Shown here piece after piece: positions 46,220-56,922 of a stretch of DNA of 64,000 nt. The notes below the pieces were generated by a model. It was not told the origin of the DNA and did not search any database. It saw only the letters and a list, made by a program, of their open reading frames with translations. Each line of letters opens with the position of its first letter. The first letter of the stretch is position 1. The position numbers and the translations under genes are program-made. Source of the DNA: Boesenbergia rotunda (taxonomy: Eukaryota; Streptophyta; Magnoliopsida; Zingiberales; Zingiberaceae); assembly GCA_024364735.1 (NCBI GenBank), contig JAGFNQ010009510.1:62001-126000 (forward strand), given 5' to 3'.

Positions 46220-47518
46220 CTAATGCAAATCGCTACGGTATCCAATACCACAGGCTCTAACATGACCCTCAAACTTGTTCTGAGGCAAGGCCTTAGTTAA
46301 AGGATCTGCTAAATTCCTTTCAGTGGGAATTTTCTCAATTTGTATGTCATTCCTACTTATAATCTCTCTGATCAGATGATAGCGGCGAAACACGTGTTTG
46401 GATCGCTGATGAGACCTTGGTTCCTTTGCTTGTGCAATAGCTCCATTGTTGTCGCAGTAAACCGGCACTGCTTCATCAATGGTTGGAACCACGCCAAGTT
46501 CGGAGACAAACTTCTTGATCCAGACTGCTTCTTTTGCTTCTTCCGAAGCTGCGATATATTCCGCTTCCGTGGTAGAATCCGCTACGGTGTCTTGTTTGGA
46601 ACTTTTCCAACTTACTGCACCTCCATTCAAAGTAAATACGTATCCAGACTGAGATTTGGAGTCATCCTTATCTGTCTGGAAACTGGCATCTGTATACCCA
46701 CGTATTACCATATCTCCTTTTCCATATATTAGGAACACATCCTTAGTTCTTCTTAAGTACTTAAGGATTGTCTTGACAGCCGCCCAATGATCCATTCCTG
46801 GATCCGACTGGTATCTGCTTGTGACGCTCAGAGCATACGATACATCGGGCCTAGTACACAACATAGCATACATGATAGATCCTATCGCGGATGCATAAGG
46901 AATCTTATTCATGCAAATCCTCTCGTCTTCTGTGCGCGGACACATAGACTTTGAAAGGTTGATCCCATGCCTGATGGGAAGATAACCTTTCTTGGATTCC
47001 GACATGCTAAACCTTTTTAGCACTCGGTCTATATACGTAGACTGCGAAAGACCAAGCAACCATTTTGATCTATCTCTATAGATTCTAATCCCAAGGATAT
47101 AGGTTGCTTCTCCCAGGTCTTTCATGGAGAAAGTTTTGGACAACCAAATTTTAACTGTCTGTAAGACTGATATATCGTTTCCTATAAGCAATATGTCATC
47201 GACATATAGCACTAGGAATACGACTGCACTCCCACTAACCTTCTTGTACACACAAGGTTCATCAGGATTTTGTGAGAGATCAAACTCTTTGATTGTCTCA
47301 TCAAAACGGATGTTCCAGCTCCTGGATGCTTGCTTTAGTCCATATATGGATCGTCGAAGCTTGCATACTTTGGTTTTATCAACCGATGTGAAACCTTCAG
47401 GTTGTATCATGTATACATCCTCAAGCAGGTTTCCATTAAGGAAAGCTGTTTTCACATCCATTTGCCATATCTCATAATCATAATGAGCTGCTATGGCCAT
47501 CCGAATGGATTTAAGCAT
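46220..47518 (-). pseudogene. E reverse transcriptase (3' part) and RNase H
   Basis: 432 residues. It begins inside RT: IWQMDVKTAFLNG (residues about 18-29), YGLKQASRSW, and the catalytic YVDDILLIGND (residues 105-115). RNase H follows with GYTDASFQTDKDDS, STTEAEYIAASEE and CDNNGAIAQA, then LADPLTKALPQ. The RT beginning (ARLVAKG...FSPVA block, about 30 codons) is missing: the previous frame ends KKTDMEGNYA-stop where this one starts. Apart from that deletion and shift the domains are complete, with catalytic residues kept. Confidence 0.88.
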
Positions 47519-50039
47519 AATTACCTTCCATGTCGGTTTTCTTCTTGAAAACCCACTTGCACCCTATGGGCTTAATCCCTTTAGGTGGGTTAACCAAGTC
47601 CCATACTCGATTTTCATACATGGAATCCATTTTCGACTTCATGGCTTCGAGCCATTTATCCCTTTCTGAACATTTCAGAACATCTTCATAACTGATAGGT
47701 TCGTCATCGCTTATGAGTAACACGTCGTTCGATTCACTTATGAGAAATCCGTATCTCTTTGGAATATTGCGTGTCCTATCAGACCTACGAAGAGATGGTG
47801 TTATTTTTGGTTCAACTGATAGCTCATCATTATGAGGTATTGGTTGTGGGTCTAGACTAGGTGTCTCTGTAATGTCTATTGGAGTTTCTTGAACTTCATC
47901 AAGTTCAATGCCACTCCCACTGTTTTCTTGTAATAGAAATTCTTTTTCTAGAAATACAGCATGCCTTGAAACAAACACCTTTTGTTCCAAGGGATGATAG
48001 AATTGGTAACCCTTCGTTTCCTTAGGGTATCCAATAAATAGACATTTATCAGACTTAGCATCCAATTTGTCTGATACAGTCCACTTCACATAAGCGGGAC
48101 AACCCCATATCTTAAGGTGAGTTAAGTGGGGTTTCTTACTATTCCATGTCTCATATGGAGTAGTAGAGACTACCTTGGTCGGGACTCTGTTTAGCAAGTA
48201 AACAGCTGTCTTAAGTGCATAGCCCCAAAAGGATTTTGGAAGAGTTGCATGATTCATCATCGACCTAACCATGTCCATCAAGGTTCGGTTGCGCCTCTCA
48301 GATACACCATTATGCTGTGGTGTATACGGCGGAGTCCATTGTGACAATATCCCATTGTCCCTAAGATAATCTTGAAACTCTTTACTTAAGTATTCACCAC
48401 CCCGATCGGATCGAAGTATCTTAATACTTTTGCCAAGCTGTTTCTCTACTTCATTTCTGAATTCTTTGAATTTCTCAAAAGCTTCAGATTTGTGTTTCAT
48501 CAAGAACACATACCCGAATCGTGAGTGATCATCGATAAAGGTGATGAAGTAGCTATAGCCTCCTTGTGCAAGAGTTGACATTTGTCCACATACATCAGTA
48601 TGTATTAGACCAAGCAATTCTCCCACTGGATTACCTTTTCCAAAAAAGGGTAATTTGGTCATCTTGCCTTTTAAGCATGATTCGCATGTATCAAATGAAC
48701 CGGGTTCAAATGATTCCAGAATTCCACATCGGTGTAATTCGGTCATGCGTTTCTTACTTACATGGCCAAGAAGGCAATGCCAAGTGTAGGAGTCTATTCG
48801 ATTATCTATTCGAGCATGTTTGTTGCTAACTTCGATATTGAAAACGTCACCGGATAAATCTAACGTGTAGATACCATTGCACAAAGTTCCATTCCCATAA
48901 AGAACGTCATTTAAAGTTATGTAACAACAATTGTTACTAAAAGTTAAATGATAACCCTTTTCATTCAGACATGAAATAGATACAATGTTCTTTATTAACG
49001 AAGGAACGAAATAACAATTATCCAATTCTAAGACACGTCCAGTGGGGAGCTTTAGCAAATATGTTCCGATGGCAACAGCAGCAATCTTTGCTCCATTTCC
49101 AACTCGCAAATTTGCTTCTCCTTTGACGAGTCTTCTTCTATTCCTTAGCCCCTGTATGTCATTACATATATGTGAGCTACACCCAGTATCAAGTACCCAG
49201 GTGTTTGAGGAAATAGAGTGACATTCAATAACGAAGATACTTGAAGAGGATGGGGCATCGGATGCCTTATTCTTCAAGGACTCAAGATAAACCTTGCAGT
49301 TTCTTCGCCAGTGACCCTCCTTGCCACAATGATGGCAAGTTCCTTTTGGTTTCTTTTCAGTCTTTTTGGCCTTTTTCTTCTTCCCTTTATTCTGTTCTTT
49401 GGCATTCCTCTTAGAACCTTTCTTCGAGGAACCAACTAACAGTACCGTCTTTTGATCCGGCTTTACAGAAGGCTCCACAGTCTTCAGCAGGTTGAGCAAC
49501 TCAGGAATGGTAGTCTCTAGTTTGTTCATCCGATAGTTCATCACAAATTGTGAATAACTTTTGGGCAAACAACTCAGAATTAAGTCAATACTTAGTTCAT
49601 GATCCATTGCAAAACCGAGTGTGCTCAGTCGCTCAATATACCCCAACATCTTTAACATAAACTGCGAGGCAGAAGTGTCTTCCTGCATCTTAGTGGTGAA
49701 GAGGAGTCTGGAGACTTCGAACCTTTCGGATATCGCCTGCTCTTCAAACAACTCATGAAGATGGAAGATGATGGTATAAGCATCCATATGCTTATGCTGC
49801 TTTTGCAGCTCAGGTATCATAGAGGCTAGCATGATGCAACTCGCAAGTTCAGAATCGGTCACATGTTTCTGATAGACCATTAGCTGGTCTGGAGTTGCTC
49901 CTTCTGGAGGAGGGTTAGGAAGTTGATTTTCAAGGACATAAGCAAGCTTCTCTGCCTTGAGGACTATCCTTAGGTTTCGAAGCCAGTCCATGAAGTTTGG
50001 CCCAGTCAGTTTATTTGTGTCCAATATGGAACGCAATTT
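47511..50039 (-). pseudogene. E gag, protease, integrase and RT start
   Basis: A long open frame of 841 residues. Gag opens LRSILDTNKLTGPNFMDWLR, the standard copia gag N-terminus, minus its first four codons, which are at 59,152-59,163. A CCHC knuckle, CHHCGKEGHWRRNC, is at residues 234-247. The protease motif VLDTGCSSHIC is at 281-291, the GAG-pre-integrase zinc motif (WHCLLGH...CESC) near 420-460, and the integrase core runs from HTDVCG through FIDDHSRFGYVF to NGVSERRNRTL. Then come the linker and RT beginning (RDKWLEAMKSKMDSM, GCKWVFKKKTD). The apparent first Met is internal; the true start is ATG 59,163. No stop in 2.5 kb suggests a young insertion. Confidence 0.9.
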
Positions 50040-50222
50040 CAGAGTGTGACGACCCGACTTCTCTTAACTTCCTTAAAACGGACGTCACATTTGCTTAACC
50101 TTAACTTTACCTTATCCTTAGCCTTAGGTTAAACCTACTTGAGTCCCCTTAACTTGCTCTGAAATTTTTTTTCTTCCTTCTCTTTTTTTTCAAAAAAAAA
50201 CAAAACAACTTTCATTTTATTT

Positions 50223-50292
50223 GCTTTGCCAGGATTTGACCCCTAGACCTCTTAGTTGTAACACTAAAGCACTAACCAGCTGCTCTACACAA
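50223..50292 (-). other. tRNA-like module 1 in G 3' LTR
   Basis: The minus strand has an A-box-like TAGAGCAGCTGG (50,277-50,288), a possible anticodon-arm TTTAG/CTAAG, a B-box-like GGGTCAAATCC (50,232-50,242) and, downstream, a run of nine T on the same strand. The 5' LTR copy is at 57,099-57,168. Probably derived from a tRNA; activity unknown. Confidence 0.55.
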
Positions 50293-50303
50293 CTTCTCTT
50301 TAA

Positions 50304-50431
50304 TGGTACCAGTCGACTGCTATATAGCAGTCGACTGGTACCAGGCGACTGACCTTTTGGCAGGCGCCTGGTGCATCGAACAGAAGCTACTGTTCGATAG
50401 GGCAGTCGACTGGTACTGTACCAGTCGACTG
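50304..50431. repeat. GTCGAC/GGCGCC palindromes in G 3' LTR
   Basis: A perfect 40-bp palindrome is at 50,304-50,343 with centre CTATATAG and arms CAGTCGACTG. A GGCGCC half-pair follows (50,340-50,372), and a second perfect 29-bp palindrome is at 50,403-50,431. In the 5' LTR a 14-bp unit with CAGTCGACTG is inserted at 57,218-57,231. Confidence 0.9.
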
Positions 50432-50670
50432 GTAAGTCTGAAAACCTGATTTTCAGATTCGAAGCCTTGTTTCAAAACTCCCCCAAACCTATACTTTCGA
50501 GCCATACAAAATCATGACACCATTTCTATACTCTATACTAGTTTTCTAAATAATTTAGCCAATCAAAACGAATCCATAAACTTGAAATTAGAACTTTTGC
50601 GGGATTTAGCAAGTTATGAAAATCTATATAACTTTAGGCTAAAGTTTGTACCAACTCTTGACTTCATGCG

Positions 50671-50826
50671 GAAATAAAATAGGTTATTCATACTCAACAC
50701 GACTAAGACATGAAACTATATGTTTCTAAACATTTAACTTTACTAATAGGAAATAAAATGGGTTATTCATACTCAACACGACTAAGACATGAAACTATAT
50801 GTTTCTAAACATTTAACTTTACTAAT
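50671..50826. repeat. 79-bp tandem duplication in G LTR
   Basis: GAAATAAAATRGGTTATTCA starts at 50,671 and again at 50,750. Both copies also occur in the 5' LTR (57,562-57,720), so it predates this insertion. Confidence 0.9.
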
Positions 50827-52089
50827 ACTCAACCCAAACACTCTTCCACGGTTCCACCGCCACTGAGCACCAATGCAAGTCCCTTCGCCTCCTTAACTTA
50901 TGCTTTTTCTTTACCTTTATCTGCAATAGAAGGAAAATGCAACTAATAAGCAAATTGCTTAGTAAGTAAATCCTAACTCACAAATCCAAACGATAAGGGA
51001 TAAACATGCTCTTTTCAAAGAATGCTTACTTCCAAAATACATGCACATGGGAAAACTTACATATACTTATCATGCTCAATCATGTTGAAAACATTACTTG
51101 CATAAAACATTTGCAAACTTAACATGCTCATACATTAGCACTAACCTCTTTACTCTTACCCTTTATCATGCTTACAAAGTATCAATGTGAACTTATTGAA
51201 ATAAAGACATGTACTCAAAGCTAGAACACTTGTAAATACTTATATACTTGAAAATAATATTCAACTTTCTTTAGGCCTTGACATTGTACCATGGTATCAA
51301 TGTACCAATTGCGCGCATCCCTAATAGGTTTCGGGGTAGCTAGCCACCGCACCCTATTAGAGCTTCTTTCTAACTTTCTGTGGGCCTCTCTTTTGCCCGG
51401 TACATGTCACTTTACAAAAGTAAAATACTTTCTTACTCATAAAGCTTATAATTATCAAGCTATTTTTCCTTTTTCATAACTTTTTGCACTACAAAAACTT
51501 TACCTTTCTTACTTGGAATTTTCATCGAGCACCTTGCGTGCCCTTAACCCAAAACTCATTTTTGGGACTTTTCAAGAATTTAGTCTTATCATACTTAGGT
51601 CACACAACTAAAACTTAATCAAAACCAAGTTCTAAGTTAATAAACATGTTCTCTTTATAAACTTAAGACACGCAATTAGCATAAACTTAAAACATGCACT
51701 TAGATCATAAAATCAAGGTTCTACATCGGAAACGACATAACGGAAACTACTTCTATTGCAGGTGAGTGATCTACTTACCCTTTTCTTGAAGAAACTCACT
51801 AAGTATCTCGAAATTCCTAGCGTAGGGTTCTTTTCCTCTTCCTTTGCAAGAAAACTTCACCCTTGGCCCTAGGGAAGAAGCCCTAGGTTTTCTACTTCAA
51901 GAGGAAGAAGAAGGAGGAAGAAAACTCCCCCTTTCTCCCTATTTTCGCAACCTCCTCCCTCTGCTCGCGCGGCCTCCCGAAACCCTAAAAGGGGTCTTAA
52001 CACAACTTAAGTGGAAGTTTAAATACCTCTTCATGAAACGGGCTAAATCAACTATAATATTATTTCGTTTCATCTTTTTCTGTGCTTGA

Positions 52090-52175
52090 TACCCTAGCCC
52101 AGCTGGTTACTTGGATGCCCTTAAGGCTTTGCTTCCCTTGTGGTCGCGGGATCAAATCCCACCCGACCACCTTAT
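52090..52175 (+). other. tRNA-like module 2 in G 3' LTR
   Basis: A consensus-quality A-box, TAGCCCAGCTGG (52,095-52,106), a B-box-like GGGATCAAATCCC (52,148-52,160) inside a 7-bp stem GTGGTCG/CGACCAC, then a run of seven T at about 52,174. The 5' LTR copy is at 58,981-59,062. It points out of the LTR, opposite to module 1. Confidence 0.6.
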
Positions 52176-52260
52176 TTTTTTCTTTCTATTTTTAATCCGA
52201 AAAGATGCTATAAAATTCCGAAAAATCCCTAATAATACCAGAAAATTATTGGGTGTTACA

Positions 52261-52275
52261 ATCCTCCCTACCTTA
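52261..52275 (-). other. G polypurine tract
   Basis: The minus strand has AAGGTAGGGAGGAT next to the LTR start TGTAACACCC. Confidence 0.75.
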
Positions 52276-52295
52276 TAAAAAGTTCGTCCTCGAAC

Positions 52296-53039
52296 TTAGA
52301 ACAGCTCTGGATACCTTTGCCTCATGCTATCTTCTGACTCCCAGGTTGCCTCTTCATACTTCTGATTCAGCCATAAAACTTTTACTAGTGGTACCACTTT
52401 GTTCCTCAGCTTCTTATCTGCTCGATCTATTATCTGAATAGGTCGACTTTCATAACTGAGATCTTCTTGAACTTGTACCATCTGTGGCTCAATCACTTGG
52501 TTGGCATCTGGGGTATGCTTCTTTAGCATTGAGACATGGAACACATTGTGTATTGCTGACATCTCTGAGGGTAGCTCCAACTCATAAGCTACTTTGCCAA
52601 CTCTTTTCGTCACTGGGTAGGGCCCTACGTATCGAGGACTTAGCTTGCCTTTCTTGCCAAATCTCATCACACCCTTCATAGGAGCTACTTTGAGGAAAAC
52701 TGTATCCCCAACTTCAAACTCTAATGGTCTACGGCGTACATCGGCATAACTCTTCTGCCTACTCTGAGCAGTTTCTATTCTCTGGCGGATACTCCTTATA
52801 GCTTCTGTGGTATCATCCATGAGATCAGTCTGTGACTCCATTTCTTTCTTCTCACTACCTTCATACCAATAGAGGGGAGATCTACACCTCCTTCCATAAA
52901 GAGCTTCGTAGGGCGCCATACCAATAGTAGCCTGATAACTGTTGTTGTAGGCAAACTCAGCTAAACACAAATACTTGCACCAACTGCCTTTGAAATCTAA
53001 TACATAAGCTCTGAGCATATCTTCTAGAATTTGATTCAC
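52296..53039 (-). pseudogene. G integrase C-terminus with chromodomain
   Basis: An open frame of 247 residues. It starts inside the integrase core end (CLAEFAYNNSYQATIGMAPY, GRRCRSPLYW), continues with the GPY/F module (GKLSPRYVGPYPV) and a chromodomain-like end (YESRPIQIIDRADKKLRNK, YEEATWESEDSMR). Chromodomains guide chromovirus integration to heterochromatin. The end phrase matches the C2 remnant. Separated from the core by a frameshift at about 53,040. Confidence 0.88.
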
Positions 53040-53398
53040 TCTCTCTGTCTGTCCATCAGTCTGGGGATGAAAGCTGTGCTAAACTTCAGTTTGGTGCCTA
53101 GCGCTGTCTGTACGCACTCTCAAAAGTGTGAAGTGAAACGACCATTCCAATCAGAGATAATGGTTTTCGGGACTCCGTGTAGTCGGATCACTTCCTGCAC
53201 ATATAATTGGGCTAACTTTTCAATTGAGTAAGACACTCTGATTGCCAAAAAGTGGGCAGACTTGGTCAATCTATCTACTATCACCCAAATAGTATCATAG
53301 CCATTAGTTGTCTTTGGTAAACCAACTATGAAATCCATGGCTATGTCTTCCCATTTCCACTCTGGAATCTGAATGGGCTGTAGGACACCTCCTGGTCT
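53040..53398 (-). pseudogene. G integrase core
   Basis: The frame contains AMDFIVGLPKT (catalytic D), VIVDRLTKSAHFL, GVPKTIISDWNGRF (second D; Trp-Asn where Arg-Asp or Arg-Gly is usual) and the glutamate region at about 53,050. A stop or shift at 53,120 and another near 53,040 break it. A TAG at 53,399 separates it from the H2C2 part. Confidence 0.82.
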
Positions 53399-55230
53399 CT
53401 AGTGTTCTGCCTTAACTCTCTGACATGTCAGGCAGGTGCTGACATACTTAGCTATGTCTCTCTTCATCCCTGACCACCTAAATCTTCTTTTCAAGTCCTG
53501 GTACATCTTGGTAGAACCAGGATGCATGGAGTAGGGAGTTCCATGGGCTTCTTCAAGAATCTTCTTTCTCGGCTCTTCATTCTTGGGAACACACAAACGG
53601 TCACCATAATAGAGTATCCCACTGTCAGATACTCTAAACTCTTTACTCTCTTCTTCTTGCACCTCTTGCTTGATCCTTTGGATATCGGAATCCTCAGCTT
53701 GCTCTTTCTGTATCTCTTCAAGCAAAGTGGACTCTAGTGTCAATAGGGCTAGCTGTCCATCAATAATCTCCACTCCATAATCTACTATCTCTTTCTGTAA
53801 TGGTGGTGCCAATGCTGATAAGGACATCAAAGTGGCACAAGTCTTTTTACTTAGTGCATCTGCTACTTTATTTGTCTTACCAGGGTGGTAAAGGATCTCA
53901 CAGTCATAATCCTTCACTAACTCAAGCCACCTTCGCAGTCTCATATTAAGGTCTTTCTGAGTGAAGAAATATTTCAGACTCTGGTGATCTGTATAAATCT
54001 TACACTGCACTCCATACAGATAATGTCTCCATATTTTTAGAGCGAAGACTACAGCTGCCAACTCCAGATCATGAGTGGGGTAATTCTTTTCATAGTCCTT
54101 GAGTTGCCTGGAAGCATAAGCTATGACTTTGCCTTCTTGCATAAGTACAGCTCCAAGTCCTAGCTTTGATGCATCACTGTATATATCAAAGCTCTTATCA
54201 CCTTCGGGTACTGTAAGAATAGGAGCGCTTGTCAGTCTCTTCTTCAACTCAAGAAAACTCTGCTCACAGTCTTCAGTCCACTCATACTTCTTATTCTTTC
54301 TGGTAAGGGCTGTAAGTGGAGAGGCTATCTTTGAAAAGTCCTCTACAAACCTTCTATAGTACCCTGCCAAACCCAGAAAACTTCTGATCTCACTGGCATT
54401 CTTTGGTCGACTCCAGTTATTAACTGCTTCAATCTTGGCTGGGTCTACCATAATACCTTCCTTGGAAATGATGTGGCCTAGGAAGGCCACCTGATCAAGC
54501 CAAAACTCACACTTTGAGAATTTGGCGTACAACTCTTTCTGATGTAAGGTTTGCAATACCATCTTCAGGTGTTCGGCATGTTCTTCCTGAGTCTTTGAAT
54601 ACACTAGGATATCATCAATAAAGACAATGACGAACTTGTCCAGAAAATCCTTGAACACTCTATTCATTAGATCCATAAACGTTGCAGGGGCGTTTGTCAC
54701 TCCAAAGGGCATGACCACAAACTCATAGTGCCCATATCTTGTACTGAAAACAGTCCTTGGTACATCACTCTCCTTCACTCTTAGCTGATGGTAACTTGAT
54801 CGCAGATCTATCTTGGAGAACACTGTGGCTCCCTTCAGCTGATCAAATAAATCATCTATCCTTGGCAAAGGATATCTGTTCTTGATGGTTACTTTATTCA
54901 AAGCTCGATAATCTATGCACATTCGCATAGATCCATCTTTCTTCTTGACGAACAATACAGGAGCTCCCCAAGGTGAATGACTAGGGCGGATAAAACCCTT
55001 GTCAAGCAGCTCTTACAACTGTTCTTGCAATTCTTTCAGTTCTGCTGGCGCCATGCGATAAGGTGCCTTCGAAATTGGGTTGGTTCCTGGGGCCAACTCA
55101 ATTTCAAACTCAATTTCCCGATTGGGAGGGAGTCCTGGTAACTCTTCAGGAAACACCTCGGGATAGTCACAGACTACCCGTACCTCTTTTTACTTTAACT
55201 CTTCTCTTTGCCTTGCATCTACTATATGCG
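53399..55230 (-). pseudogene. G RT, RNase H and integrase zinc domain
   Basis: The main open frame (53,399-54,955, 518 residues) starts inside RT at FVKKKDGSMRMCIDYRALN and includes the catalytic VFIDDILVYSK (residues 111-121), YYRRFVEDFSKIASPLT, RNase H with DIYSDASKLGLGAVLM and TDHQSLKYFF, and the integrase H2C2 motif (HGTPYSMHPG ... CLTCQRVKAEH). Upstream, 54,956-55,230 holds the RT lead-in (LPGLPPNREIEFEIEL, APYRMAPAELKELQEQL) with stops. This is the best-preserved gene of G and shows what C2 has lost. Confidence 0.9.
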
Positions 55231-55449
55231 CTAATAACCATAACATCCATTATCTAACATTCTCTGAGCTTGTAAGGTAGATAAGAACCTTTTTGTCTTT
55301 CTCTTTGGGTCTCCAATAAACTCGAATGGAGGTTCTGCTTCTAGTGTGAACTTGACTTTTCTCTTGCGGTAGTTTATAGAAGCATTGTACTTGCTCAAGA
55401 AGTCCATCCCTAAAATGACATCGTAATCCTTCCTCTCAAGGACTACCAA
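55231..55449 (-). pseudogene. G protease C-terminal part
   Basis: The frame has LERKDYDVILGMDFLSKYN and FEFIGDPKRKTKRFLSTLQA, matching the C2 protease end. The active-site part (DTGA) is missing: the sequence 55,450-55,590 holds only a short basic piece between gag and this fragment, so a deletion removed the zinc knuckle and protease N-terminus. Confidence 0.85.
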
Positions 55450-56525
55450 GTCACTGTAGAGCTCTCGGTTGGAAATCCAGATTGGTACAACTCTTAGCCC
55501 CTATAAGTCCTTTGGTCCCACTGCTCCCTTTTATTTGGGTTCCCTTTCCAGTTCTGCAAGTTACCTGGGATCTTTGGACTGGTACTTGCTTCTATATCAT
55601 ACGGGTGGCCATTATACTATTTAAGTAGTGCTCAGTGATCATGGCACTACTTATCAGTTCTTCTGAGGTTTGCGGTCTACTAACACCGTTGGCCACGTTT
55701 AACGCTATCTCAGGCCTTAACATCTTCAACATCAGTCTGACTCTCTCTTTTTCAGTGCTAACTAACTCTGGGCACAGACGAGCTAACCGATTAAACTTCT
55801 TCATTGCTTCATCCACGGATAGTTCTCCTTGTCTGAACTCCGTGAATTCATCATAGTGCTTGTTGGTTACTCGCATGTGAAAGTATTTTTCGAAGAACTC
55901 AGTCTCGAAGTCGGCCCATGTCATCTGGCTGACATTTCTCTGGCCTTGACTCTCTCTCTCTCTCCCACCATATTCTAACATCTCCCGTAAGGTAGAAAGG
56001 TGCACACTTTATCTTCTCTACCTCAGGCCAGTCCAGTAGCTTTACTATGCTTTCCAAAGTTTTGAACCATGCTTGCATCCCATGGTTCGCTTGTGCCTGA
56101 GAAATTCTCTGGCTTCGGTTTCTTCTACTGAATGAGGTACGCTTCTTGCCTTACCCTCCTTGCCGGGACTATAGATGTAACCGATGGATCGTCGGTCACA
56201 AATGGTGCCACTACCTTCTCCACCAGCGGGGTAATGGGAGCGGCCTACTGGTTAGTCATCATGGTGGCAATAACTTGCTGCTATTCTACTACTTACCTTT
56301 GTAATCGAGCCACCGCCTCTAAAAGATTTGGTGGTGGTACTGACTTTGTTGCCTCTTGCCCTTTAGGAGCTCGCTCCTCATTTTGGGTCTTTCTAGGACG
56401 TCCTCTTGACATTCTCTTACTCTATATCATAAAGAGACTATGTTGCCTCTTGCCCTTTAGGAGCTCGCTCCTCATTTTGGGCCTTTCTAGGACGCCCTCT
56501 TGGCATTCTCTTCCTTTATATCATA
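55450..56525 (-). pseudogene. gag: G gag, broken
   Basis: The capsid part at 55,592-56,005 reads MTWADFETEFFEKYFHMRVT, LSVDEAMKKFNRLARLCPEL and KMLRPEIALNV, nearly the same as C2 gag. Upstream to about 56,525 the start is recognisable as SRGRPRKTQNEERAPKG but carries shifts and stops. The start region is tandemly duplicated (about 90-bp unit, 56,340-56,525), giving two possible Met codons. No zinc knuckle. Confidence 0.82.
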
Positions 56526-56907
56526 AAGAGAAGGTGGACATTACTTATCATCATACTTATAGAGACAGGACATTACTTCAATAAGGACATTTCATAAATA
56601 AGGATATTTCATTACTTCACTATCATTCTACTCATATCATCATACTCATATGACATATGTCATATCATCATACTATCATCATACTCATATAGCATATGTT
56701 ATATCATATGTCATCTTACTCATATAACATATACTGATCATGCACATAATAGCGTATGATAATACTAACATACTTCCTTATCATCATGCACTTACTGATA
56801 CTAGCAATCAATAATGAAAAGCATACAAAACTACAATATATAAACTTCTTACTTGGTAGGCGGCAGGATTGATGCTTGATGTCAGTGTGGCGGAAGGATG
56901 GAACTTT
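56526..56907 (-). other. G leader
   Basis: About 380 nt between primer site and gag start, rich in CATATCATCATACTCATAT-type words. No ORF. The part next to the primer site has no special motif. Confidence 0.7.
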
Positions 56908-56919
56908 GCTCTGATACCA
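56908..56919 (-). other. G primer binding site
   Basis: The minus strand reads TGGTATCAGAGC three bases after the 5' LTR end. Confidence 0.92.
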
Positions 56920-56922
56920 CTC

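Larger units (their letters stand above)
50045..52260 (-). repeat. G 3' LTR
   Basis: Plus-strand start TGTGACGACCCGAC, end GGGTGTTACA. It holds a tRNA-like module on the minus strand (50,223-50,292), AGTCGACT palindromes (50,304-50,431), a 79-bp tandem duplication (50,671-50,826) and a second tRNA-like module on the plus strand (52,090-52,175). A TATA-like GGTATTTAAAC (minus) is near 52,013-52,024. Confidence 0.92.

Noticed and set aside
46340..46732. A 130-residue plus-strand ORF
   Set aside because: It is an antisense shadow of the E RNase H region.
50223..50292. A true tRNA gene in the G LTR
   Set aside because: The arms are only partly paired and no proper acceptor stem is visible; I report it as tRNA-like only.
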